A DNA stretch of 64,000 bases from Alicyclobacillus fastidiosus (lineage in GTDB: Bacteria > Bacillota > Bacilli > Alicyclobacillales > Alicyclobacillaceae). Shown here piece after piece: positions 27,450-35,610 of this stretch. The stretch is from assembly GCF_026651875.1 (NCBI RefSeq), contig NZ_CP104067.1:1054001-1118000 (forward strand), written 5' to 3'. Within the stretch, counting starts at the first letter, position 1. The number at the start of each line of letters is the position of its first letter. The notes below the pieces were generated by a model, which searched no databases, was not told where the DNA came from, and saw only the letters and a program-made list of their open reading frames with translations. The translations under genes were made by a program, and so were the position numbers.

Positions 27450-28073
27450 TTGATTGTTGGGCTCACGGGCGGAATTGGCACAGGAAAGAGTACGGTTTCG
27501 GACATGTTGCGCCAGCTGGGGGCGTATGTTGTTGACGCAGACGTGTGGGCGAGGCGAGTGGTGGAGCCTGGATCGGACGGTTTGGAGGAGATTCGAAAGG
27601 CATTTGGCGACAGAGTGCTAGAACCGGATGGGAGTTTGAACCGTAAGGCGCTGGGTCAATTGATCTTTGGCGATACGTCCCTTCGCGCCCGCTTGAACGA
27701 CATCACGCATCCCCGCATTCGCCTCGGCATGATGCGAGAGACGGCGGAATACCTTGAAGCGCACCCGGGTGAACCAGTGGTGTGGGACGTGCCCCTGTTG
27801 TTTGAAGGTGAGACCAAGCGACTCGTCGATTGCACCATTCTGGTATACACGCCACCAGAGATCCAGCTCGCCCGCTTGATGGCGCGCGATCAGTCGACGG
27901 AAGTCGAAGCGAGGGCGCGGATTGCGGCACAGATGCCGATTGACGAGAAGCGAAGGCTCGCCACTTATATTATTGAAAACGACGGTACGCTTGAGAAAAC
28001 ACGGGAGCAGGTGCAACTTGTATGGACAACCATTCGCAGCCAGGTAAACGGCGGACGAGATTCATCGTCTTAA
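27450..28073 (+). CDS. coaE: dephospho-CoA kinase
   Basis: A 207-residue kinase for the last step of coenzyme A synthesis. The P-loop is LTGGIGTGKSTV; VDADVWARRVVEPGSDGL and WDVPLLFEGE are substrate motifs. TTG 27450 gives the family-typical MIVGLTGGIG start with GAGGGAG 8 bases upstream; GTG 27429 with GGAGGG is a possible longer start. The last 52 bases overlap the transglycosylase gene in another frame. Confidence 0.92.
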   Translation: MIVGLTGGIGTGKSTVSDMLRQLGAYVVDADVWARRVVEPGSDGLEEIRKAFGDRVLEPDGSLNRKALGQLIFGDTSLRARLNDITHPRIRLGMMRETAEYLEAHPGEPVVWDVPLLFEGETKRLVDCTILVYTPPEIQLARLMARDQSTEVEARARIAAQMPIDEKRRLATYIIENDGTLEKTREQVQLVWTTIRSQVNGGRDSSS

Positions 28074-28675
28074 AGGGCCGACCTCTCCTCGCTGCAGTAC
28101 TACTTATTGTCGTGCTCGTCGTCATTTCAACGAACTCGTTCTGGCGTATGATGTACCCAATTGAGTATCAGTCAAACATTCAAAGTGCAGCGTCATTCGC
28201 GAAAGTAGACCCGCTACTCATCGCCAGCGTCATTCGCGTAGAGAGTAAGTTTGACACGCAGGATGTCTCGCACGCGGGTGCGGTGGGGCTGATGCAGTTG
28301 ATGCCCGACACGGCGGAGTGGATCGCAGACACCATTCGCCAACAGACGACCGGTTCCGGTGGAGCGGTGAACCGCTTGCCGAAGGACGACAAGCAGTTAG
28401 CCAGTCCCCAATACAACATCCTCATCGGCAGTTGGTATGTTCAGAACTTGATTCAGCAGTTCCACGGAAACGTGACGGCGGGGATCGCTGCGTACAACGC
28501 TGGGCCGAAGCGAGTCCAAGGGTGGCTCAGCACGGGGACCTGGGACGGTAAACTGGAGGATATCAATCAGATTCCGGTCGGTGAGACGAGACACTTTGTG
28601 GACCGAGTGTTTTACAACTACAATTTGTACAAGAAGATCTACGGTCGGGATCCACAATGGCAGGTGCACTCTTAG
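28022..28675 (+). CDS. membrane-anchored lytic transglycosylase (SLT domain)
   Basis: A 217-residue cell-wall enzyme that cleaves peptidoglycan non-hydrolytically. A basic N-terminus (PGKRRTRFIVLKGR) precedes one span (about residues 22-38), leaving the domain outside the cell. The Slt fold shows the catalytic glutamate in SVIRVESKFDTQ, GAVGLMQLMPDTAEW and AAYNAGPKRVQGWL. A similar gene follows coaE in several Bacillales. The start lies inside coaE. Role is likely growth or sporulation wall remodelling. Confidence 0.9.
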   Translation: MDNHSQPGKRRTRFIVLKGRPLLAAVLLIVVLVVISTNSFWRMMYPIEYQSNIQSAASFAKVDPLLIASVIRVESKFDTQDVSHAGAVGLMQLMPDTAEWIADTIRQQTTGSGGAVNRLPKDDKQLASPQYNILIGSWYVQNLIQQFHGNVTAGIAAYNAGPKRVQGWLSTGTWDGKLEDINQIPVGETRHFVDRVFYNYNLYKKIYGRDPQWQVHS

Positions 28676-28730
28676 ACTTCATTCCACTGGGAAGCGCATT
28701 GTGCCAGCCATCGATTTTGACACAACGATG

Positions 28731-28760
28731 TTGACAGGTTGTCCAAACGCATTATATAAT
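28731..28760 (+). promoter_or_regulatory. strong promoter of tRNA-Leu
   Basis: TTGACA (28731-28736) and TATAAT (28755-28760) are both perfect consensus with an 18-base spacer. They lie 38 bases before the tRNA gene. Confidence 0.85.
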
Positions 28761-28798
28761 CAACTGCGTTGACGTCAATTGACTTCATCGTGAGCCAT

Positions 28799-28883
28799 GT
28801 CGGGGTGGCGGAATTGGCAGACGCGCACGTTTGAGGGGCGTGTGGGGAAACCCGTGCGGGTTCAAGTCCCGCTCTCGACACCA
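28799..28883 (+). tRNA. tRNA-Leu (anticodon GAG)
   Basis: The gene is 85 bases including an encoded CCA. The acceptor GTCGGGG pairs with TCTCGAC (with G-T pairs). The anticodon stem CACGT/GCGTG closes the loop TTGAGGG, giving anticodon GAG. A long variable arm (class II) and the GGTTCAAGTCC T-arm are present. It marks the border between the conserved block and the mobile region. Confidence 0.95.
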
Positions 28884-28910
28884 TAATAGGGCGCGATTGC
28901 TTGCTGCATA

Positions 28911-28944
28911 AGGGATTTCACGGATATTTCGTGAAGTCCCTTTT
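28911..28944 (+). terminator. terminator after tRNA-Leu
   Basis: AGGGATTTCACG (28911-28922) pairs with CGTGAAGTCCCT (28930-28941, one mismatch), followed by TTTT. It lies 27 bases after the tRNA. Confidence 0.85.
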
Positions 28945-29066
28945 GACGTATTGGGGGTTCAAAATCGGGCGGTCTGTTCACGAGACGTGCGTGCACACAC
29001 AACTCGGGACGTGTGGCGCCTGACGTGTAAAGGCGCACACGTCTCAAAAAAGGAGACGTGCGCGAT

Positions 29067-29315
29067 ATGGGCTCTCGCCGAAAGAACACAGTCGATGTAC
29101 GGTATGACGCTACGGAAGTAAAACGAAAGGGGGTGCTGTCGTTCGCCGACGCGAAGACCATGTTTCTGAGGGATTGCCGCCACTTGGCGAAACAGACACA
29201 GCGATGGCATCGGGAAAACTTGATTTCGTTCGAGAAAATACTGGCCCGTCAGGACATCATCGTGGACGGTTCTGGTGCAAAAATATTTGAATACACCATA
29301 TGTAGTGTGGATTGA
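29067..29315 (+). pseudogene. truncated tyrosine-recombinase/integrase N-terminus
   Basis: About 67 residues (MGSRRKNTVDVRYDATEVKR, then FADAKTMFLRDCRHLAKQTQRW and NLISFEKILARQDI) resemble the N-terminal SAM-like arm-binding domain of phage-type integrases. The frame then runs into the 100-bp inverted-repeat element at 29268 and ends at 29315. The catalytic R-H-R-Y domain is absent from the window. Position beside a tRNA gene is typical for integrases, so this is the likely remnant of an integrated element. An imperfect hairpin (29008-29043) precedes the ribosome site AAAAAGGAG. Confidence 0.65.
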
Positions 29316-29367
29316 GTTACGATACACCACTGTATATTGTGGTTTCGTGAATTTTTGCACCAGAACC
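29268..29367 (+). mobile_element. 100-bp MITE-like element, copy 1
   Basis: The element has exact 17-bp terminal inverted repeats beginning GGTTCTGGTGCAAAAAT and no coding capacity. Its outer 14 bases (GGTTCTGGTGCAAA) equal the ends of the IS6-family element at 50767-51591. All 100 bases are identical, in reverse orientation, to 30509-30608. It interrupts the integrase frame. No 8-bp target duplication is seen around it. Confidence 0.85.
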
Positions 29368-29383
29368 CGAAAAAGTCCAATCC

Positions 29384-29935
29384 ATGATTAAGTTTTTACA
29401 GAACAGGTCTACTACAGAACTTCAACCAGGTACTGAGTCAAATGAATCTGCCCAAACTCAGGGCCGTGGTTTCGCTCCTCAGATATGGCCTGGTGCCCTT
29501 TCATCTCCCATGAGTTCGTATGGTGGGGTACCGAATTCATCAGTTCCCAATTCAACGAATAACGTAAATAAAAAGGATGACGCTCGCCCCAAGAGGCGAG
29601 GATTATTGTCCTTCCTCGCACGCCGCAGGTCAGCGGTTAGAACACCAAAGAATCGAACCGAGTCTCTTGAACGTGTTCAAAATCAACGTGCAGTTAACCC
29701 AAATGCCGTTCCCCGAAGTACAATGCCCCCGAATGGTTTACGTCAACGTTCTCAACAATTAGCCAGTCAAATGCGACATATTCCTAACCCTATGCAGCCA
29801 AACATGCAACCTCGTGGAGGAGTCATACCTAGAAGAGCAAACCAACAAATGATGCCTACACGTATTTTGGGTCCAATGCAACAGCGGAGAATTTCTCAGA
29901 AAAGAAATCTATTCGAGCATGAGAATTGGTTTTAA
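29384..29935 (+). CDS. basic disordered protein of unknown function inside inverted-repeat cassette
   Basis: A 183-residue open frame rich in Asn, Gln, Pro, Ser and Arg. It shows a basic patch (ARPKRRGLLSFLARRRS), NP/QP-rich repeats (PNPMQPNMQPRGG) and an acidic/aromatic end EHENWF. Fold prediction by eye gives disorder throughout. The upstream element ends only 16 bases before the ATG and no strong ribosome site is visible, so expression is uncertain. I recognise no family. It could be a nucleic-acid-binding or spore-associated protein, from composition only. It is the only convincing gene between the two inverted 100-bp elements. Confidence 0.5.
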   Translation: MIKFLQNRSTTELQPGTESNESAQTQGRGFAPQIWPGALSSPMSSYGGVPNSSVPNSTNNVNKKDDARPKRRGLLSFLARRRSAVRTPKNRTESLERVQNQRAVNPNAVPRSTMPPNGLRQRSQQLASQMRHIPNPMQPNMQPRGGVIPRRANQQMMPTRILGPMQQRRISQKRNLFEHENWF

Positions 29936-30508
29936 TACAACCCCGCCTATTCCGAGCGGGTCCCGTATAAAAAGTGAAGAAACCAGCCTCACTCTCTGGT
30001 TGACTCGAAATTTACTCAGACGGTCATATTGTTTATGACCGGACGTTTGTCGTGGCAAGTTTGGCTCGATACTATAGTTGGTAATCGAGCGTTCATCAAA
30101 GGATTCCACGTATTTAATATGAAGTACGCATCATTACTCGGACGCTCCCTGCGTCCGTTTGGTAATAATGTACATACCATTTCTGACCACAAAATAAGCA
30201 TTGTAAAACGTAAGGAACCACCGTTTACAACAGCCTTACACCATTCCTGAAGTCTGATACGACAACAGCACTAGGGGTCCTGTGAAAAACGCTCGTCATC
30301 TGTCTGTCTTATCTTTTGGGGAGTTTTCAATTTCCTAAATATAGGGATTATTCGTGCAGCATGGTGCGTTTATTCTGTATTTGGGGTCACTTTTTGCTCC
30401 ACCTCCGCCTGTTTTCTGCCTCTTAAGTCGTTTTTAGGCACACTTATCCCGTTCTCGGCCTGACGATTCTCGTAAGGTAGCTATCCGAGCTAGCTCGTCA
30501 ATATTATG
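29936..30508. other. non-coding interior of the inverted-repeat cassette
   Basis: These 573 bases contain only short, unconvincing frames. A CCCGC/GCGGG hairpin just after the gene could be a weak terminator without a T-run. No transposase-like sequence is found, so the cassette is non-autonomous. Confidence 0.5.
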
Positions 30509-30608
30509 GGTTCTGGTGCAAAAATTCACGAAACCACAATATACAGTGGTGTATCGTAACTCAATCCACACTACATATGGTGTATTCAAATATTTTTGCA
30601 CCAGAACC
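30509..30608 (-). mobile_element. 100-bp MITE-like element, copy 2 (inverted)
   Basis: An exact reverse-complement copy, 100 of 100 bases, of the element at 29268-29367. Together they form 100-bp inverted repeats with 1,141 bases between them. The flanks (ATATTATG and TCGCGCTA) are not a target duplication, nor do they match the flanks of copy 1 in either orientation. Confidence 0.85.
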
Positions 30609-30687
30609 TCGCGCTACCTAGTATTAAGAGTGCTTTGTTCCAAAGGAGAAATATACAAAAGTTCCTCATGTTATAATGCTGAATTTA

Positions 30688-31746
30688 TCAGCTAGTATAG
30701 GATTTACCCAGCCCGAGTTCTTTCAATTTCTTGCGATAATGGATGGAAGCGAGATCGGCAGCAATATGGGCTTCAGACTGTAAATCGAGTGGCAACTCCT
30801 CGGGTTTCTGCGATTCAATAATCGCTTTATCTTCCATAAAAATCTGCAGATTAAACTTGTGTACGTCTTCCACGGGCGAGGTTTTGTCAAAGTTTCGCGC
30901 AAGAGGGCTGAACAATCGTGTCATACGAAGGGACATAGGCGAGGGGACGTTTAAGATGACCAAACGCCCATTGTTTGGAAAGTGTACGGTAAGCTTCGCC
31001 GCAAATGGCGGATACACATCGAAGACCCGGAGCCACTGAAAATCTGGGGCAGCCAGGTGCTGCAAATGCTTTGGATAATTACTCACCGTGCTCAGGTATT
31101 CCACATGCAAACCGTAATCAGTCGTTTCGACCTTATAGCTTGGTACGAACGGATTGTTTCGGTCTCCAAAACTTTTGTCGTGCACCCATGCAAAATGTGC
31201 AACATCCAGGAACCCTTCCATCTGTCGTCCGGCCGATCCTGCAATATCAATGCTAGGTGGGAGGATACCCTGGAAGTTCTGGTCGTCCCACTCTGGAAAA
31301 GGTGGCAGGCTGTTGTCTGTTCCATTTAAGGTCGTCCAAATAAGGCCGTAGCGTTCCATCGTCGGGTATACACGAATTTTTAATTTCGGCGAAATCCCAT
31401 CCTCTTGTTTTAGAGCGGGAACTGCAGTACACTGACCATCGCGTCCGTATCGGAAACCGTGATAAGGGCAAACAATTTCGTCTCCTTCAACCCATCCAAG
31501 ACTTAATGGGACACCACGATGAGTGCAGAGATCGCGAGCCACCGTGGCCACGCCGTTTGCTCGGTAACAAACGAGGTCCACGTTGAGGAGTTTCGTGGAG
31601 ATGGGTTTGGTGTCCACCGCCTCGGATGCTGCGATTGGGTACCAATATCGAGAAAGGATGGCGAAGTCCTCTGGGCTAAAGGTGCAATGTCTTGGCGGCA
31701 TCACTCGTTCAATGTGGTTTTTTGAATTCTTATCCGAAGCATCCAT
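30688..31746 (-). CDS. Rieske non-haem iron oxygenase (demethylase-like)
   Basis: A 352-residue aromatic-ring-hydroxylating/O- or N-demethylase type oxygenase. The Rieske [2Fe-2S] site is CTHRGVPLSLGWVEGDEIVC ending in PYHGFRYG (CxH...CxxH). The mononuclear iron site is in EGFLDVAHFAWVHDKSFGD with two histidines. The C-terminal LigXa-like domain fits the vanillate/methylxanthine demethylase group, which release formaldehyde from methoxy or N-methyl substrates. No reductase gene is nearby. The ATG 31746 is placed by GAGGAGGG 8 bases upstream. It is third in a minus-strand group after guaD and an EamA transporter. Substrate is unknown. Confidence 0.85.
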   Translation of the reverse strand: MDASDKNSKNHIERVMPPRHCTFSPEDFAILSRYWYPIAASEAVDTKPISTKLLNVDLVCYRANGVATVARDLCTHRGVPLSLGWVEGDEIVCPYHGFRYGRDGQCTAVPALKQEDGISPKLKIRVYPTMERYGLIWTTLNGTDNSLPPFPEWDDQNFQGILPPSIDIAGSAGRQMEGFLDVAHFAWVHDKSFGDRNNPFVPSYKVETTDYGLHVEYLSTVSNYPKHLQHLAAPDFQWLRVFDVYPPFAAKLTVHFPNNGRLVILNVPSPMSLRMTRLFSPLARNFDKTSPVEDVHKFNLQIFMEDKAIIESQKPEELPLDLQSEAHIAADLASIHYRKKLKELGLGKSYTS

Positions 31747-31839
31747 AAAATATTCCCTCCTCAATTTCTATCCGTTCGAAATTATAAGTATGCTGCGTCT
31801 CGAGAATCGTCCGGAGGGATTGCGCCTAAATCGGCGGCG

Positions 31840-32763
31840 TCAAATGAACCGCATTGGGCCGTACATGATGATGGATATAGCTCCGCATACGGCAAGAGCA
31901 GTCGCGAGGTAACAAATCCACGTGAACTTCTCCAATCCGGGAAAGCAAATTGAAGACAGCAACGGCATAATCACGGGCTGCATACCAAGAATCATGGCGA
32001 CAGTGGAGATGGATGAGGATGCGATAGACACGAATGACGTCAGCACCCCTACTGCAGACAGAAAACTTGCCGTCAATACATAATGACTTGGATGACGTAG
32101 ATAAAATCGTGCGTGGTACATTAGACGTTTAGTCCAAACTAAATAGAGGATATACGCGAGTGTTGCCACTGTCATATCTAAAGTAGCCCCAAGGAGCGGA
32201 GGGACGACCCCTGCACCGATTTTACGTAAGACATGTCCAATGCTTTGAAAGAGGGCAGAGATTAACCCTAGCAGAATGCCTTGTACAACATATTTAGGCA
32301 ACCACGAACGTTGATTGACTTTCGTTCTCTCTATGACTAATAAGGCGGCACTCAAGAACATCAAAATAAGGCCGAATATGTCTCCGATATCCAGCCGTTC
32401 TCCGAAGAAAACGACAGCCATAGCAACCGTCATCATTGGCGCGGCAGATTTGATGACGATGCCGCGAGTCGCCCCGATGTGGTAGATGGAGGCGAGAAGA
32501 GTCATCCGGCTTATAAAATTCCAACTAACGCCAGCCAAGATACAATACAAAATGGGCATGCGCCATTCCGGACCAATGTGAAATTTGACAGGTGATCGCA
32601 ACAAGTCGACGAGAAATGCCAAAATCAATACGACGGTACTTACGACGAGCACAGGCAATAGTCCGTTATCCGATGTTTTCCCCTCAGTTTGAGCCTTGTT
32701 GACAAATATATAGGAAAGCCCAAAGGCAATGACAGAGATAAGGGCAGTCATTTCACCATGCAA
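31840..32763 (-). CDS. EamA/DMT-family transporter
   Basis: A 307-residue protein with about ten hydrophobic spans in two EamA repeats (first about residues 5-140, second about 155-300, ending YLATALAVCGAISIIMYG). The family exports or imports small metabolites, often amino acids or nucleobases. A second ATG at codon 5 is an alternative start; GGGGGG lies 11 bases before the first. It sits between guaD and the Rieske oxygenase gene on the same strand, so it may move the pathway's substrate or product. Confidence 0.85.
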   Translation of the reverse strand: MHGEMTALISVIAFGLSYIFVNKAQTEGKTSDNGLLPVLVVSTVVLILAFLVDLLRSPVKFHIGPEWRMPILYCILAGVSWNFISRMTLLASIYHIGATRGIVIKSAAPMMTVAMAVVFFGERLDIGDIFGLILMFLSAALLVIERTKVNQRSWLPKYVVQGILLGLISALFQSIGHVLRKIGAGVVPPLLGATLDMTVATLAYILYLVWTKRLMYHARFYLRHPSHYVLTASFLSAVGVLTSFVSIASSSISTVAMILGMQPVIMPLLSSICFPGLEKFTWICYLATALAVCGAISIIMYGPMRFI

Positions 32764-32870
32764 ATATGTGCCCCCCTATAGACTGCTAAGGCTTGTTTAA
32801 CATATTAAATACAACGTCAAAGTATTCTTCTGCAATCTTCGATGATGCCACTAACCATGTACACCAAGAT

Positions 32871-33341
32871 TTAATACTCGGTTTTACGTTCGGACGCTTC
32901 CCATTTTCGAAAGGGCAAGTCACTCCCAGGACAATAAATCTGTTTCATATTGATGAACCGTTCTTCCGCAGGCAACGCAATCTCTTCACATATGAGCTGA
33001 TCATCGAATCCGATTGCGGCAGCCTCTTCTTTTGTACACGCATAGTAGACAGCTTTCGGTCTAGCCCAATAAATAGCCCCGAGACACATCGGACAGGGTT
33101 CACAACTGGTGTAAATTTCGCAGTCGGTGAGTTGGAAATCATTCAGATTCTTACATGCTTCGCGAATCGCCTGTACCTCCGCATGAGCTGTTGGGTCATT
33201 TGTTGCCGTGACTTCGTTTCGTCCGACACCCACCACCCGGCCATTTTTAACCACAATAGCTCCGAATGGCCCACCATGATTCGTCGCCACATTTTCATCG
33301 GCCAACTTTATGGCCATCTCCATAAAGGTTTCTTGTCTCAT
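32871..33341 (-). CDS. guaD: guanine deaminase (cytidine-deaminase fold)
   Basis: A 156-residue zinc enzyme with the same length, N-terminal pattern (GGPFGAIVVKNGRVVGVG) and C-terminal EY end as B. subtilis GuaD, which turns guanine into xanthine. The zinc site is DPTAHAEVQAIR (His and catalytic Glu) and SCEPCPMCLGAIYWARPKAV (two Cys). The domain-swapped C-terminus carries ALPAEERFI. A tRNA adenosine deaminase role is less likely given this tail. It is first in a three-gene minus-strand group, behind GAAGGGAAAG. Confidence 0.85.
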   Translation of the reverse strand: MRQETFMEMAIKLADENVATNHGGPFGAIVVKNGRVVGVGRNEVTATNDPTAHAEVQAIREACKNLNDFQLTDCEIYTSCEPCPMCLGAIYWARPKAVYYACTKEEAAAIGFDDQLICEEIALPAEERFINMKQIYCPGSDLPFRKWEASERKTEY

Positions 33342-33399
33342 TCGATATCTTTCCCTTCACACACGTAGTGCCGTAAGAATATGCGCTGGATGTTGAATC

Positions 33400-33680
33400 G
33401 GGAACTTGTCCGACGTACACGACGTGAAAACACGACCCTTGCCCACAAAGGGGGCCGATCGTCTTTGTGACCATCCCGTAATTCGACTCTGAGCACCATG
33501 CCGCGCCAAGCGGGCAATCTACTTTCCCCATCACATGCGGACAACGGAACTTTAATCGGTCTGCTCCGCGCCCCAGTAGGACATCTCGAATCCCATTGAG
33601 CATTTTGGTGTCCCATGGTTGACATACCGGCGAGTGGCTCCTTTTCACCTCGGCGATTAAGCGGGATAATAGTGCACCAA
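33400..33680 (-). pseudogene. transposase fragment related to the element at 43998
   Basis: In two frames of the minus strand the sequence reads NRRGEKEPLAGMST and then GADRLKFRCPHVMGKVDCPL with SESNYGMVTKT. It matches the C-terminal third of the transposase at 43998-45192 (NRRAEKEPPAGMSS, ADRLKFRCPHVLGKVDCPL). A frameshift lies between the two parts and the rest of the gene is gone. Confidence 0.75.
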
Positions 33681-33903
33681 ACGAATGATATTGAGTTTTT
33701 TATTTGTAATGTCCAAAAGACAAAGGTTAGGGAACGGTTCATAACACAAATCAGCCATTTCGTCACTTCTGCTGATCGGGTAGGGGCGATTTTTAAAGAT
33801 AATAGTGAGATTGGGAGTCTGTCGTATAATTCCCCCTTAAATTTGGAATAATAGAGCCTGTTATGCTAGATAACCCAGTTTTCTGGATAAGAGGGAAAAG
33901 CTC

Positions 33904-34764
33904 ATGAACAAGATCGCTGAAGTAACACTCGAATCGATTTTCGCCTTTATAGCGCTGTTTGTTTTGGCACGACTGATGGGGAAGCGACAAATCGCCCAGT
34001 TGAGCTTTTTTGACTATGTTACAGGCATTACACTGGGGAGTATTGCCGCGAGTCTATCGCTCGATGAAGTTAAATTGATACAGGCCTTGATAAGTTTAAT
34101 TATTTGGTCCGGGTCCACTATGTTCCTGTCTTGGTTAGAGCTAAAATCCTACAAAATCCGTGTTTTGATGGATGGAACTGCTGTTGTAGTCGTTCAAAAT
34201 GGAGAAATATTGGAGCGTAATTTGAAGAAGGTAAAATTGACAATAGATGAAATGATGCAATTCCTTCGTGATAAAAATATATTTAAACTAAGCGATGTTG
34301 AATTTGCTATATTCGAGAATAGTGGGCATCTCACTGTGTTGAAAAAATCCGAACTACAACCTTTGACACCAAAGGATGCAGGCATACCAGTTGTTTCGGA
34401 GCACGCTCCTAAACTACTTATTATCGATGGCCATGTGATGGAACAATCTTTACAGGATATAGGCTATTCAAAGGAGTGGCTGATCGGGGAGGTAATGAAA
34501 CAAGGAGGAGTTGATTTTCGAGATGTGTTTTTAGCCCAAATCGATTCGAATGGGAATCTGTACGTCGATCTCTATCGTGATAAATTAAAACAGCCTCAAA
34601 TCAAACAGAAAGCATTACTGGCTGCACTACTCAAAAAGATTCAAGCGGATTTCGAATCATTCGCTTTGCAAACAGAAAATCGGAGTGCTAAAGCATCTTA
34701 TACTGAAATGAGGGAGCAACTCAACAAATTGGTTCAAACAATGCTCCCTTATCTGAAGGACTAA
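33904..34764 (+). CDS. DUF421 (YetF-type) membrane protein
   Basis: A 286-residue protein. Three spans lie in the first 80 residues (ESIFAFIALFVLARLMGKRQ, FFDYVTGITLGSIAASLSL, and ALISLIIWSGSTMFLSWLEL). A soluble domain follows (KIRVLMDGTAVVVVQNGEIL), then YSKEWLIGEVMKQGGVDFRD typical of YetF/YrbG/YkjA in Bacillus. The C-terminal 60 residues are helical and specific to this longer form. The family has roles in spore germination and cell envelope but no defined activity. GAGGGA precedes the ATG. Confidence 0.87.
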   Translation: MNKIAEVTLESIFAFIALFVLARLMGKRQIAQLSFFDYVTGITLGSIAASLSLDEVKLIQALISLIIWSGSTMFLSWLELKSYKIRVLMDGTAVVVVQNGEILERNLKKVKLTIDEMMQFLRDKNIFKLSDVEFAIFENSGHLTVLKKSELQPLTPKDAGIPVVSEHAPKLLIIDGHVMEQSLQDIGYSKEWLIGEVMKQGGVDFRDVFLAQIDSNGNLYVDLYRDKLKQPQIKQKALLAALLKKIQADFESFALQTENRSAKASYTEMREQLNKLVQTMLPYLKD

Positions 34765-34990
34765 GTATATGAAATAAATTTAAATTATTTCATGCATTTA
34801 AAAAGGTTGGCATCATCAATTTGTATCCAGTTTTACCGCATAATATTCAAACTTCGTACATGCCAGGCTCAGAATCAGCTTGTTGTTCATATGAGACAAG
34901 ACACATACCTCTCCCAAGTCCAGAGCTATAATCCGAAAGAGGCTTAATATCCATCTGTCTCTTTCAGATATAACAAAAACAAGAAAGTCC

Positions 34991-35242
34991 TTATGGCTTC
35001 GACGACAGGTACGGACGAACGACTCCGTATACTAAAACAAGAATAAAGAGAACAAATGCAAAAATGGATAGAGCCGTCCCAGACTTAGCAACGGAAGATT
35101 GATCCCCTTTGATTGAACGTAGCCCTGTTATGACGCCGATCACACTGGTGGGAACTACCCCAAAAGGGAAAGTAAAGACCATAGATAAAGCGACTGTGCC
35201 TAGAACAAAGGATGCCACTGCCTCTCGATTGTATCGCCGCAT
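34991..35242 (-). CDS. DUF4190-like small membrane protein
   Basis: An 83-residue protein with two spans (about residues 9-45 and 57-77) separated by LRSIKGDQSSVAKSGTALS, a pattern typical of DUF4190 in Firmicutes. The frame is open to 35299, but ATG 35242 has AAAGGTGA 8 bases upstream. Function is unknown. It stands alone on the minus strand. Confidence 0.65.
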   Translation of the reverse strand: MRRYNREAVASFVLGTVALSMVFTFPFGVVPTSVIGVITGLRSIKGDQSSVAKSGTALSIFAFVLFILVLVYGVVRPYLSSKP

Positions 35243-35456
35243 CGTATCACCTTTATGATTAGTGTATCCGCAAATCCAAAATGACCCCCTACGGATCAAT
35301 TAAAAATCGTAGGGAGCTCCAAGTGTAACTGTTTTTCGGGCTATAGAGAGACCTTATGCAAAGGGCCACTTTCAGAACACTGATCTTCAATATATATCTG
35401 AAAATTCTCTAGTTAGGTTACAGACATTTGCTTCCAAGCATAAGGTTCAAAAGATG

Positions 35457-35610
35457 GTTCTGGTGCAAAGATTATGAGCAATAGAGACTGAGCCACTATC
35501 ATTTTTTCGATTACGCAGATAAACCAAACAGGTGATTGATGAACTCTGCGACGTTAGAGACAGGCGAGTGCTGTAACTCGACCTGTACCTTCCTTTATGG
35601 AGGTATGTCA
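35457..35610 (-). mobile_element. IS6-family right-end fragment, diverged
   Basis: GGTTCTGGTGCAAAGATTAT at 35457 equals, apart from one base, the inverted right end of the IS6 element at 51591. The similarity continues with gaps into the 3' end of its transposase (CAGGCGAGTGCTGTAACTCG region). The rest of the element is lost. It is an older copy, more diverged than the copies at 50767 and 58916. Confidence 0.75.

Noticed and set aside
30029-30250. 73-residue plus-strand frame inside the cassette
   Set aside because: No ribosome site, no composition bias of real proteins, and overlapping frames on the other strand are equally long.
29260-30616. Target-site duplication around the two 100-bp elements
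   Set aside because: The flanking octamers TCGTGGAC, CGAAAAAG, ATATTATG and TCGCGCTA do not match directly or after allowing for inversion of the segment.
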